Positions 7,828-15,961 of a stretch of 64,000 nucleotides of DNA are shown piece by piece; positions within the stretch are counted from its first letter, which is position 1; each line of letters opens with the position of its first letter. The notes under the pieces are model-generated. The model was not told where the DNA came from, made no database searches, and saw only the letters and a program-made list of their open reading frames with translations. This DNA is from Streptomyces fradiae (GTDB taxonomy: Bacteria > Actinomycetota > Actinomycetes > Streptomycetales > Streptomycetaceae): the NCBI RefSeq assembly GCF_041270065.1, contig NZ_CP065958.1, positions 6,820,001 through 6,884,000 on the forward strand, given 5' to 3'. The position numbers and the translations under genes were made by a program.

Positions 7828-8610
7828 TCACGACGGTGATCGCATTCCGCCCGCCCCCAGATACGCGGCCCGGACCGCCGGATCCGCCCGGACCGCCTCC
7901 GCCGGGCCCTCGGCGAGCACCCGGCCCAGGTCGAGGACGACGACCCGGGCGCACAGGTCCATGACGAACGAGACGTGGTGCTCGACGAGCAGCACCGCGC
8001 AGCCCTCCTCGGCCGCCAGCCGGCGGATCACCGCGGCCAGCCGCTCCCGTTCCTCCGCCGACATGCCGGAGGCGGGCTCGTCGAGCAGGAGCAGCCGGGG
8101 CGGGTCGGCGAGCGCACGGGCGAGCTCGGCAAGCCGGGCCCGGCCCACCGGGAGGACGCCCGCGCAGGTGCCCGCGAGCGGGCCCAGGTCGCAGGCCCGC
8201 AGTACCTCGGCGGCGCGGGCCCGGCGGGCGGCGGTGACGGCGCGCCCGGCGCCGCGCCGCCACTCCTGGGCGACGACCAGGTTGTCCTCGACCGTCAGCT
8301 GCCCGAAGAGCTGCTGCCGCTGAAACGTCCGCCGCACCCCGTGCCGGGCCCGCCAGACGGGGGAGCGGCGGGTGATGTCGACACCGTCCAGAAGGACCCG
8401 GCCCCGCTCCGGGCGCCGGATGCCGGACAGCACGTCGAAGAGCGTGGTCTTCCCCGCCCCGTTCGGCCCGATCAGCCCACAGATCTCCCCGGCCCGCACC
8501 ACGAGCGACACCTCGTCAAGCGCCCGCACCCCACCGAACCGCACCCCGATCCCACGCGCCTCCAGCAGCGCGGCACTGCTCGGCGTATCGCGCCCCGTCC
8601 CGTACGTCAT
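7828..8610 (-). CDS. livG: LivG-type ATP-binding protein of a branched-chain amino acid type ABC importer
   Basis: A 260-residue ABC ATPase. Walker A is GPNGAGKTT (about residues 44-52), the LivG-specific segment VRRTFQRQQLFGQLTVEDNL follows, the signature region is degenerate (PVGRARLAELARAL, where LivG usually has LSGGQ-like residues) and Walker B is LLLLDEPASGM, then the switch His in LLVEHHVSFVM. LivG proteins couple ATP hydrolysis to uptake of branched-chain or related amino acids, amides or urea. The ATG (8608-8610) overlaps the stop of the preceding fusion gene by 4 bp (ATGA), so translation is coupled. It is the last gene of the liv operon. The degenerate signature motif is worth noting. 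Confidence 0.9.
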   Translation of the reverse strand: MTYGTGRDTPSSAALLEARGIGVRFGGVRALDEVSLVVRAGEICGLIGPNGAGKTTLFDVLSGIRRPERGRVLLDGVDITRRSPVWRARHGVRRTFQRQQLFGQLTVEDNLVVAQEWRRGAGRAVTAARRARAAEVLRACDLGPLAGTCAGVLPVGRARLAELARALADPPRLLLLDEPASGMSAEERERLAAVIRRLAAEEGCAVLLVEHHVSFVMDLCARVVVLDLGRVLAEGPAEAVRADPAVRAAYLGAGGMRSPS

Positions 8611-11291
8611 GAGCGCACCCCCATCCCCAAATAGGCGTCGGCGAGCCGGTCGGGGTCGGCCTCGGCGCGCGGTCCGCGCCATACGATCCGCCCCTCCGCC
8701 AGGTACGCGACGGTGTCCGCGATGCCAAGCGCCTCCGCCGCCTTCTCCTCCACCAGGAGCAGCGCCGTGCCCCGCTCCCGTACCTCGGCGAGCAGGGCGA
8801 ACACCTCGTCGACCACCTTCGGGGCGAGGCCGAGCGAGGGCTCGTCGGCGATCAGCAGGGCCGGCGGGCACTGCAGCAGCGGGGCCAGGGCGAGGAGTTG
8901 CTGCTCGCCGCCGGAGAGGGAGCCCGCCGGGACGGTGCGGCGGGCCGCGAGCGCAGGGAAGCGCGCGTACACGGCCTCCCGGTCCTCGGCGGCGGGCAGT
9001 TGGAGCGCCAGGTTCTCCTCGATGGACAGGCCCGCGAAGATGCCCCGGCCCTCGGGCGCCAGCCGCACCCCGCGCCGGGACCGGGCCACGGCGGAGTCGC
9101 CGCGGCTCTCGGCCCCGCCGATCCGTACGGCGCCGTCCCGGCACCGCAGCAGTCCGCCGGTCACCCGGCAGAGCGTGGACTTGCCCGCCCCGTTCGCGCC
9201 GAGGACGGCCACGATCTCGCCCGCGCGCACGGTGAGGTCGACCCCGTGCAGCACGTCCGCCCCGCCCCCGTACCCCGCACGGACCCCGGTCAGCTCGAGC
9301 ACGGCCCCCTCAGGGCCCGGGACATCGGCCTCCCGTCGCGGCGGAGGTACGACGGGGGCCGCCGCCCCACCCGTACGCCGCCGCGCCCACCGGCCGGGGA
9401 CGGCCGCCACGTACCCGTCCGGATCGTTCGCCAACGCCAGGCCCGCGAGGCCGAACAGCACCACTGGCAGATGGGCGGAGTCCGTGACGTACGTGGCGAG
9501 CAGATGCGGGGCGACCGCGAAGACGAGCCCGGCGACCACCGCGTACTGCGGCCGTCGCACGCCCGCCGCGACCACCACCGCGAGCCACACCAGACCGGCC
9601 ATGGCGGGGAAGTCGGTCGCGGTGATCCGGGTGTTGTACGAGGCGTAGAGCACCCCGCCGAAGCCGGCGAGCCCGGCCGACACGGCGAACACCAGGAGCT
9701 TGGTGCGCACCACCGACACCCCGGAGGCCGCGGCGGCGGCCGGTGCGGAGCGGACCGCGAGCATCGCCCGGCCGCGCCGCGAGCCGCGCAGCCGGCTGAG
9801 GCCCGCCACGCCCGCCGCGCACAGCGCGACCAGGGCCACGCCCATCGCCCGGTCGTCGGACAGGTCGAGCGGGCCGATCACCGGGCGCGGGATCGCCCAG
9901 CCGGTGTCGCCGTTGCGCAGCCACCCGAACTGGAAGAGGACCTGGTCGGCGAGGAAGGCGAGGGCCAGGGTGGCGAGCGCCAGGGAACGCCCGCCGAGCC
10001 GCAGCGCGGGCAGCGCCACGACCGCGCCGAGCAGCGCCGCCACCGCCGTGCCGGCGAGCGTCGCCGCGGCGAAGGGCCAGCCGTGGCTCATCAGGAGCCC
10101 CGCCACCAGGGCGGCGCCGGTGACGAAGGTGGCCTGGGCGAGGGACACCATCGCGCCGAGCCCGGTGACCACGGAGAACGACAGGAAGACCAGGCCGATC
10201 GCCAGCCCTTGGGCGAGGATGCCGCTCCAGAACGGGGTGGTGACGGTGTAGAACGCGGTGGCGAGCAGTGCCGCGGCCGCCGCCCACGGCCCCCAGCGCC
10301 GTACCACGCCCGCCTCCGCGAGCCGGTCGTCCGGCGGCGGGTCGGCGGCCGCGGTGCCCGCGACCCGCTCGCGCCGGGCCAGCAGCACGAGCCCGGCGAA
10401 GAGGATGAGGAAGGGCACGGCGGTACGGAAGCCGGTGATGCCCTCGGCGAAGCTCGCGTAGCCGGCCACCAGGTTCTGGACGACGCCGAGGCCGAGGCCG
10501 CCCGCGAAGGCCAGCGGCACGGACGTGAAGCGGCCGAGCACGGCGGCCGTCGCCGACACGAACAGGAAGAGCGTGTAGTCGTGCGCGGAGAGCCCGAGCA
10601 GCGGGGTCGCGAGGACACCGGCCAGGCCCGCGAGGCCCGAGGACAGCATCCACGCGACCGACGACAGCCGGTCGGCGTCCACTCCGCGCAGTTCGGCGAG
10701 CGAGCGGTTGTCGACGGCGGCCCGCAGCCGCAGACCGAGCCGGGTGTGCCGGAGCAGCGCCCACAGGCCGGCCGCGACCGCCGCCGTCACCAGCCAGGTG
10801 ATCAGCTGGTCGGAGTCGACGCCGACCCCGTCGATCCCGAGCGCCTCGAAGGGCTGCCAGGAGACGGCGGGGCTCGGCCCGACGCCGGGCAGGCCGAACT
10901 GGTTCTCGGCCGGCTTCACCGGCGCCCCGGCCCGTTCCAGGAGCTCGACCGCCCACAGCCCGGCGGCCGGCAGCGCGACGAGCAGCCCGATGGTGGCGGT
11001 GATCTGGGCGGTCTCGCCGACCCGGGCGAGCTTGCGGAACATCAGCCGGTCGAGCGCCCAGCCGAGGCCGGGCGCGACGAACAGGACGAGCAGCAGGGCG
11101 GTCGGGACGGCGGGCAGGCTGAGGCCGGAGTGGAGTTCGTAGAAGGCCAGCGCGCACAGGTAGGCGGTCGCCCCGTGCGCGAAGTTGAAGAGCCCGGAGG
11201 CGGCGGAGGAGAGCACGAGCCCGGTCGCGAGCAGCGCGTACAGCGCGCCCGAGACCAGACCGCTCAGGACGAAGCCCAGCAGGTCACCCAC
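8607..11291 (-). CDS. Triple fusion: LivH permease - LivM permease - LivF ATPase
   Basis: One 894-residue polypeptide carries three ABC importer subunits that are usually separate. Residues about 1-306 are a LivH permease (GLVSGALYALLATGLVL; FNFAHGATAYL). After a charged linker, residues about 330-625 are a LivM permease (LAIGLVFLSFSVVTGLGAMV; SLAQATFVTGAALVA). A Pro/Arg-rich linker leads to a LivF ATPase: Walker A GANGAGKST near 697, signature LSGGEQQLLAL near 789, Walker B LLIADEPSLGL near 810, and LLLVEEKAAEAL. No frameshift or internal stop is present, so the fusion is real in this sequence. It starts 12 bp after the livK stop and overlaps livG. Expected in the cytoplasmic membrane, pairing with LivG and the LivK lipoprotein. 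Confidence 0.93.
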   Translation of the reverse strand: MGDLLGFVLSGLVSGALYALLATGLVLSSAASGLFNFAHGATAYLCALAFYELHSGLSLPAVPTALLLVLFVAPGLGWALDRLMFRKLARVGETAQITATIGLLVALPAAGLWAVELLERAGAPVKPAENQFGLPGVGPSPAVSWQPFEALGIDGVGVDSDQLITWLVTAAVAAGLWALLRHTRLGLRLRAAVDNRSLAELRGVDADRLSSVAWMLSSGLAGLAGVLATPLLGLSAHDYTLFLFVSATAAVLGRFTSVPLAFAGGLGLGVVQNLVAGYASFAEGITGFRTAVPFLILFAGLVLLARRERVAGTAAADPPPDDRLAEAGVVRRWGPWAAAAALLATAFYTVTTPFWSGILAQGLAIGLVFLSFSVVTGLGAMVSLAQATFVTGAALVAGLLMSHGWPFAAATLAGTAVAALLGAVVALPALRLGGRSLALATLALAFLADQVLFQFGWLRNGDTGWAIPRPVIGPLDLSDDRAMGVALVALCAAGVAGLSRLRGSRRGRAMLAVRSAPAAAAASGVSVVRTKLLVFAVSAGLAGFGGVLYASYNTRITATDFPAMAGLVWLAVVVAAGVRRPQYAVVAGLVFAVAPHLLATYVTDSAHLPVVLFGLAGLALANDPDGYVAAVPGRWARRRTGGAAAPVVPPPRREADVPGPEGAVLELTGVRAGYGGGADVLHGVDLTVRAGEIVAVLGANGAGKSTLCRVTGGLLRCRDGAVRIGGAESRGDSAVARSRRGVRLAPEGRGIFAGLSIEENLALQLPAAEDREAVYARFPALAARRTVPAGSLSGGEQQLLALAPLLQCPPALLIADEPSLGLAPKVVDEVFALLAEVRERGTALLLVEEKAAEALGIADTVAYLAEGRIVWRGPRAEADPDRLADAYLGMGVRS

Positions 11292-11303
11292 GGCACCACG
11301 CCC

Positions 11304-12572
11304 CTAGCGGAAGGGGATCGGCGGATAGCAGCGGAAGGGCACGGCGACCTCGTAGCGCCCGCCGGTGAGGCGGACCAGCGCGCCGCAGCCGAAGCTCTCA
11401 TTCTGCCCCTTGGGCTCGCTCCGGTCGCCGACCAGGGTTCCGGTGTCGGAGAAGCCGTTCGCGGCCCGCTGGAAGGACTCGACGGTGAGGTCCTTGCCGG
11501 CCCTGGCGGCGACGGCCAGAAACAGATCGGCGCTCATGTACCCCGTCATCATGTGCATGTTGAGCGGAACGTCCCTCCCACCCGCCGCCTTCTTCACATC
11601 GGCCTTGAACTGCCGCATCGCCGGGCTGTCCGCCTCGAAGGGCTGGAACTGGAGCAGGACGAGCACCCCGTCGAGGGCCTGCCGGGTCGCGTCCTTGGCG
11701 AGCAGCCCGGGGTCGTAGTCGGTCGGGTCGGAGAGCAAACCGCGATACCCGGCCCGCTTGAGCGCGGTGAACAGGCCGATGTTGTACGGGGTCTGCATCA
11801 CTGACACCACGGCGTCGGGCTGCTTCCCGCCGGGCCCGGAGCGCAGGATCTCCTTGGTGTACGCGGACCAGTCGCTCGGCAGGGAGCCGGCGGGCACCGC
11901 GGCCTTGGCGTAGGCGAGGTCGAAGCCGGCCGCCCTGAAGCCCTGGGTGAAGGTGCGGATGCCGAACTTGCCGGCGTCGTTGTCCCCGGCGATCAGCGCG
12001 ACCGAGCGGCCCTTGGCACCGCCAAGGACCTGCGCCAGGCCCTCCGGCCAGGTCTGGTTGAGGGTGCCGCCGGGGGTGGGGACGAGGCAGCCGTTGAAAC
12101 CGTAGATGTGCTTCGGCCCGCAGAAGGAGGGCAGGGTGCCCCAGCCGACCGTGGGCACGGCCCGGGAGTCGAGGAAGTCGGCGCCCGCGAAGGTCACCGA
12201 GCTCATCGGGGCGACGGCGAAGACCTTGTCCTGCTGGACCAGTTCGCGGGCGGCGGCGAGGTTGCGGGCCGGGTCCTGTCCGTCGTCCTCGGCGCCGAGG
12301 TAGTCGATGCGCCGCCCGTTGACCCCGCCTTCGGCGTTGGCCCGGTCGTAGCGGGCCCGGGCGCCGAGGTCGGTGTCCTTCTTGGAGTAGCCGCTGGCGC
12401 TCGTCATGGAGACGATCCCGCCGACCTTGATCGTGTCGGCGGTCACTCCCCGCACGGTGCCGCCCGCTCCGCCCGGAGGTCCCGAAGCCCCTCCGGTGGA
12501 GGCGGAGTTGCAGGCGGTGGCGAGGAAGAGCGCCGCCGCCGCGGCGGCCAGGGTGCGGAGCGTTCTGGACAC
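11304..12572 (-). CDS. livK: LivK-type extracellular substrate-binding lipoprotein
   Basis: A 422-residue lipoprotein. The N-terminus is a signal peptide with lipobox LATAC (Cys21), followed by a Ser/Gly-rich linker (NSASTGGASGPPGGAGG). The mature part is a periplasmic-binding-protein type I domain of the Leu/Ile/Val family: VGGIVSMTSASGYSKKDTDLG, LVQQDKVFAVAPMSSVTFAG and VALIAGDNDAGKFGIRTFTQ are visible. It should be lipid-anchored on the outside of the membrane and deliver an amino acid-like ligand to the fusion permease. The start is GTG 12572 with a GGAGGG site upstream. A canonical promoter at 12603-12631 precedes it, making it the first gene of the operon. Confidence 0.92.
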   Translation of the reverse strand: MSRTLRTLAAAAAALFLATACNSASTGGASGPPGGAGGTVRGVTADTIKVGGIVSMTSASGYSKKDTDLGARARYDRANAEGGVNGRRIDYLGAEDDGQDPARNLAAARELVQQDKVFAVAPMSSVTFAGADFLDSRAVPTVGWGTLPSFCGPKHIYGFNGCLVPTPGGTLNQTWPEGLAQVLGGAKGRSVALIAGDNDAGKFGIRTFTQGFRAAGFDLAYAKAAVPAGSLPSDWSAYTKEILRSGPGGKQPDAVVSVMQTPYNIGLFTALKRAGYRGLLSDPTDYDPGLLAKDATRQALDGVLVLLQFQPFEADSPAMRQFKADVKKAAGGRDVPLNMHMMTGYMSADLFLAVAARAGKDLTVESFQRAANGFSDTGTLVGDRSEPKGQNESFGCGALVRLTGGRYEVAVPFRCYPPIPFR

Positions 12573-12602
12573 GGTCGGTCATCCCTCCGTCGGATGACCC
12601 GC

Positions 12603-12631
12603 ATTCTGTGACCGACCTGATGGCCCGTCAA
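12603..12631 (-). promoter_or_regulatory. Probable sigma-70-type promoter of the liv operon
   Basis: Read on the minus strand, TTGACG (12631-12626) and CAGAAT (12608-12603) are separated by exactly 17 bp, about 30 bp upstream of the livK start. Both match housekeeping -35/-10 consensus well (five of six for the -35). Confidence 0.6.
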
Positions 12632-12643
12632 TAACTGACGCTC

Positions 12644-12655
12644 CATCAATTGATG
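12644..12655. promoter_or_regulatory. 12-bp perfect palindrome just upstream of the liv -35 element
   Basis: CATCAATTGATG is its own reverse complement and is AT-rich for this genome. It sits 13 bp upstream of the proposed -35 box of the liv promoter, a position typical of activator sites; it is also just downstream of the acyl-CoA synthetase stop. Partial copies of the half-site (CATCAG, CCATCA) flank it on both sides. The binding protein is unknown. Confidence 0.5.
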
Positions 12656-12685
12656 AGCCATCATCAGACCGACTGTGCAAGGCGG

Positions 12686-14509
12686 TCAGCGATACAGGGC
12701 CTCCACCTCGGCCGCGTACGCCTGCTCGATCGCCTTCCGCTTCAGCTTCAGGGACGGGGTGAGCAGCCCGTGCTCCTCACTGAACGGATGCGCCAGGATC
12801 CGGAAGGTGCGGATCGACTCCGCCTGCGAGACCTTGGTGTTCGCCGCCACCACCGCCCGCCGGATCTCGGTCTCCAGACCCGTGTCGTGCACCAGCTCCG
12901 CGGGCGGCAGCGAGGGCCGGTTCTGCATCGCCAGCCAGTGCTCCACGGCCTCCTGGTCGAGGGTGACGAGCGCCGCGACATACGGCCGGTCGTTGCCGAC
13001 CACGATGCACTGGGACACCAGCGGATGCGCCCGCACCCGCTCCTCCAGACCGGCCGGCGACACGCTCTTGCCGCCCGAGGTCACCAGGATCTCCTTCTTC
13101 CGCCCGGTGATCGTCAGATAGCCGTCCTCGTCGAGCATGCCGAGGTCCCCGGTGGACAGCCAGCCGTCGTTCAGGACCGCGTCCGTGGCCTGCGGATTGT
13201 TCAGATAGCCGGCGAAGACATGCCCGCCGTGCAGCCACACCTCGCCGTCCTCCGCGATGTGCACCGTGGTGCCCGGCACCGGCTGCCCCACCGTGCCGTA
13301 CCGGGTGCGCTCCGGCGGGTTCGCCGTCGCCGCCGCCGAGGACTCCGTCAGGCCGTACCCCTCGTAGATCGTCACGCCCGCGCCCTCGAAGAACAGCCCG
13401 AGCCGCCGGTCCATCCCCGAGCCGCCCGACATCGCGTGCCGCACCCGGCCGCCGAGGGCGTCGCGCACCTTCCCGTACACCGTCTTCTCGAAGAACTGGT
13501 GCTGCATCCGCAGCGTCGCCGACGGCCCGGGACCGATGCCGAAGGCCTTGTGCTCCATGGCCTCCGCGTACTTCACGGCCACGTCCACCGCCTTGTCGAA
13601 CGGTCCCCGCTTGCGCTCCTGCTCGGCACGCCGGCGGGCGGCGTTGAAGACCTTCTCGAAGACGTACGGCACGGCAAGCACGAAGCTCGGCCGGAAGGCC
13701 TGCAGATCGGGCAGCAACTCGGCCGCGGCCAGCACCGGCTGGTGGCCCAGCTTCACCCCGCTGCGGATCGCCGCGACCTCCACCATCCGCCCGAAGACGT
13801 GCGCCAGCGGCAGGAACAGCAGCGTGGACGCCTCGTCGCCCGGCTTGGAGTGGAACACCGACTCCCACCGCCCGGTCAGCATCTCCGTCTCGAACATGAA
13901 GTTGGCGTGGGTGATCACACAGCCCTTGGGGCGGCCCGTGGTGCCCGAGGTGTAGATCACCGTCGCGACCGACTCCGGCGTCACCGCCCTGCGGTGCCGC
14001 TGCACGACCTCCTCGTCGATCTCCTCGCCCGCGGCCGTCAGCTCCTCGACCGCGCCCGCGTCCAGCTGCCACAGGCGCTGCAGCCTCGGCAGCCGGTCGA
14101 CCACCGAACCGATCGTCATCGCGTGGTCCTCGTGCTCCACCACGCAGGCCGTGACCTCGGCGTCGTGCAGCATCCACAGCACCTGGTCCGCGGACGAGGT
14201 CGGATAGATCGGCACCGACTGGGCGCCGAGGGTCCACAGCGCGAAGTCGAAGAGCGTCCACTCGTAGCGGGTGCGCGCCATGATCGCGACCCGGTCGCCG
14301 AACCGCACGCCCTGCGCGATCAGCCCCTTCGCGAGCGCGAGGACCTCGTCCCGGAAGGCCGCGGCCGTCACGTCCTGCCACTGCCCGTCGACGCCCTTGC
14401 GGCCCAGGGCCACCCGGTACGGGTCGTTCTCGGCGTGGTCGAACACGGCGTCCGCCAGACCGCCGACCTGAGGCGCCGCCTCGACGGGCGGCACGGTGAA
14501 CTCGCGCAC
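12686..14509 (-). CDS. Long-chain fatty acid--CoA ligase (AMP-forming)
   Basis: A 607-residue ANL-superfamily acyl-CoA synthetase. Motif A5/P-loop is VIYTSGTTGRPKGCVITHA, followed by LPLAHVFGRMVE, YEGYGLTESSAAATANPP (AMP-binding), DGWLSTGDLGMLDEDGYL (hinge Asp) and GRKKEILVTSGGKSVSP, containing the adenylation-related lysines. It activates free fatty acids to CoA thioesters in the cytoplasm, feeding lipid synthesis or beta-oxidation. I chose GTG 14509 because GAGGAG lies seven bases upstream; an in-frame GTG at 14524 overlaps that ribosome site. A TAGTTT hexamer about 50 bp upstream may be a -10. The beta-oxidation genes it could feed are 35 kb away. Confidence 0.93.
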   Translation of the reverse strand: MREFTVPPVEAAPQVGGLADAVFDHAENDPYRVALGRKGVDGQWQDVTAAAFRDEVLALAKGLIAQGVRFGDRVAIMARTRYEWTLFDFALWTLGAQSVPIYPTSSADQVLWMLHDAEVTACVVEHEDHAMTIGSVVDRLPRLQRLWQLDAGAVEELTAAGEEIDEEVVQRHRRAVTPESVATVIYTSGTTGRPKGCVITHANFMFETEMLTGRWESVFHSKPGDEASTLLFLPLAHVFGRMVEVAAIRSGVKLGHQPVLAAAELLPDLQAFRPSFVLAVPYVFEKVFNAARRRAEQERKRGPFDKAVDVAVKYAEAMEHKAFGIGPGPSATLRMQHQFFEKTVYGKVRDALGGRVRHAMSGGSGMDRRLGLFFEGAGVTIYEGYGLTESSAAATANPPERTRYGTVGQPVPGTTVHIAEDGEVWLHGGHVFAGYLNNPQATDAVLNDGWLSTGDLGMLDEDGYLTITGRKKEILVTSGGKSVSPAGLEERVRAHPLVSQCIVVGNDRPYVAALVTLDQEAVEHWLAMQNRPSLPPAELVHDTGLETEIRRAVVAANTKVSQAESIRTFRILAHPFSEEHGLLTPSLKLKRKAIEQAYAAEVEALYR

Positions 14510-14934
14510 TGACCTGCTCCTCACCCGCTCGATGTGGCACTCCGTACGGCGCGGGTGAAACTACCCCACGCCGCAGCCGGACGGGAGTGCCTTCACCAAG
14601 CCGCGACATAACGCATCCGCACAGGTCAGCGACGGGTGAGCGGGCAAGTGAGAGCCTCCCGGTCCCGGTTGCCCGACCGCCGGTAAGCCCCGGAGGCCGG
14701 AATCTCCACCGAATCTGTACGGGCTGATCACTGCGGCACCCGACGGAACCGGGCGCGGGGAGCCGGGTACGAGACCGGGGCCGGGCCGGGAGTCGGCATG
14801 GCGGACGAGACCCGCAGGCGGCCGGAAACCGGGCCGTGGGGGACGCGCAGGGGGCCGCGTTCGGGACGTGAAGCGTGATTTGTGGCGCGGCACGAGGCCC
14901 TGAAGCTCACGCGGAACGGTATCCGCGCCGTAAA
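14510..14934. other. 425-bp intergenic region between acyl-CoA synthetase and LysR genes
   Basis: Both flanking genes are on the minus strand. The part nearest 14509 should hold the acyl-CoA synthetase promoter; TAGTTT (reverse complement of 14558-14563) is a candidate -10 without a convincing -35. Short CCGGG-rich repeats occur at 14740-14840. Small open frames here have no recognisable features. I see no RNA gene or transposon end. Confidence 0.5.
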
Positions 14935-15858
14935 TCATGCAGTCCCGAATGCGGCCCCCGGAGCGGCACGCACGGCCCCGCCCGCCAGGATCGCCGCCGC
15001 CAGCGCGTCCGCCGCCTCCTGCGTCGCCCCCCGCCGCCGCCCCTTGCGCAGGACGAAGTCCACCGCGCCCAGCTCCGGCAGCCCCGCCCGCGCCGGTACC
15101 TCGACCAGGCCCGCCGGCAGCAGACCCCGGGTGTGCGCCATCACCCCGAGCCCGGCCCGCGCCGCCGCCACGTTCGCGCTCAGGCTGCTGCTGGTGCAGG
15201 CGATCCGCCACGGCCGGCCCTGCGCCTGCAGGGCCTCCAGGGCGCGGGCCCGGGTGATGCCCGGCGGCGGGAAGACGATCAGCGGCACCGGACGCTCCGG
15301 GTCGAGCCGCAGCCGGGGCGCGCCGATCCACACCAGCACGTCCTGCCAGACCAGCTCCTCGCCACCCACGCCCGGCTCCGCCCGGTCGCCACCGCCCGGC
15401 TCCGCCCGGTCGCCGCGCCGCTTGGCCAGGACGAGGTCGAGCTGCCCCGCCTCAAGCCGTGCCTGGAGCGTGCCGGACAGCTCGACCGTGAGCTCCAGGT
15501 CGACCTCCGGGTGCTCGCGCCGGAAGGTCTCCAGGATCTCCGGCAGCCGGGTCGTCACGAAGTCCTCCGACGCGCCGAACCGCAGCCGCCCCCGCAACCG
15601 CGTCCCGGTGAAGAAGGCCGCCGCCCGCTCGTGCGCCGCGAGGATCGTGCGGGCGAAGCCGAGCATCGCCTCGCCGTCCTCGGTCAGCTCCACGCCGTGC
15701 GTGTCGCGGACGAAGAGGGGCCGGCCGGTGGCCTCCTCCAGGCGCCGCACATGCTGGCTGACCGTCGACTGGCGCAGCCCGAGGCGCCGGGCGGCCTGGG
15801 TGAAGCTCAGGGTCTGGGCGACCGCGAGGAAGGTGCGCAGCTGGTTCGGCTCGTACAC
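14935..15858 (-). CDS. LysR-family transcriptional regulator
   Basis: A 307-residue LTTR. The N-terminal winged helix contains LRTFLAVAQTLSFTQAARRL and GLRQSTVSQHVRRLEEATGR (residues about 5-45), the most conserved region of the family. The effector domain (about 90-295) has the two-lobed periplasmic-binding fold; an insertion near residue 155 repeats the sequence DRAEPG twice. The GTG at 15858 begins the conserved N-terminus; the longer upstream frame crosses the divergent gene's start. It faces a BASS-family transporter across a 103-bp gap holding an exact T-N11-A palindrome, so control of that transporter is very likely. The substrate is not evident. Confidence 0.92.
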   Translation of the reverse strand: MYEPNQLRTFLAVAQTLSFTQAARRLGLRQSTVSQHVRRLEEATGRPLFVRDTHGVELTEDGEAMLGFARTILAAHERAAAFFTGTRLRGRLRFGASEDFVTTRLPEILETFRREHPEVDLELTVELSGTLQARLEAGQLDLVLAKRRGDRAEPGGGDRAEPGVGGEELVWQDVLVWIGAPRLRLDPERPVPLIVFPPPGITRARALEALQAQGRPWRIACTSSSLSANVAAARAGLGVMAHTRGLLPAGLVEVPARAGLPELGAVDFVLRKGRRRGATQEAADALAAAILAGGAVRAAPGAAFGTA

Positions 15859-15888
15859 ACCCCGACGATAGCCCCGTGAGGGCCGCCT

Positions 15889-15903
15889 ATCACGATTCGT
15901 GAT
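15889..15903. promoter_or_regulatory. LysR-type T-N11-A palindrome in divergent promoter
   Basis: The 15-bp sequence ATCACGATTCGTGAT has perfect 7-bp arms around one central base, and its T and A at positions 2 and 14 give the T-N11-A pattern typical of LysR recognition sites. It lies 31 bp upstream of the lysR GTG and 59 bp upstream of the transporter ATG. Confidence 0.75.
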
Positions 15904-15961
15904 GACAGTCAGTGCGCTGTACGGCGTTCCCGATCGCCGCGGCGTCGACCAGGATGGACCC

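Noticed and set aside
8898..11804. 968-codon open frame on the plus strand opposite the liv fusion gene
   Set aside because: It is antisense to strongly conserved ABC transporter motifs, has an Arg/Gln/His-rich composition typical of the shadow frame of GC-rich genes and no ribosome site.
12650..14512. 620-codon frame opposite the acyl-CoA synthetase
   Set aside because: Antisense shadow of a gene with all ANL motifs; low-complexity composition.
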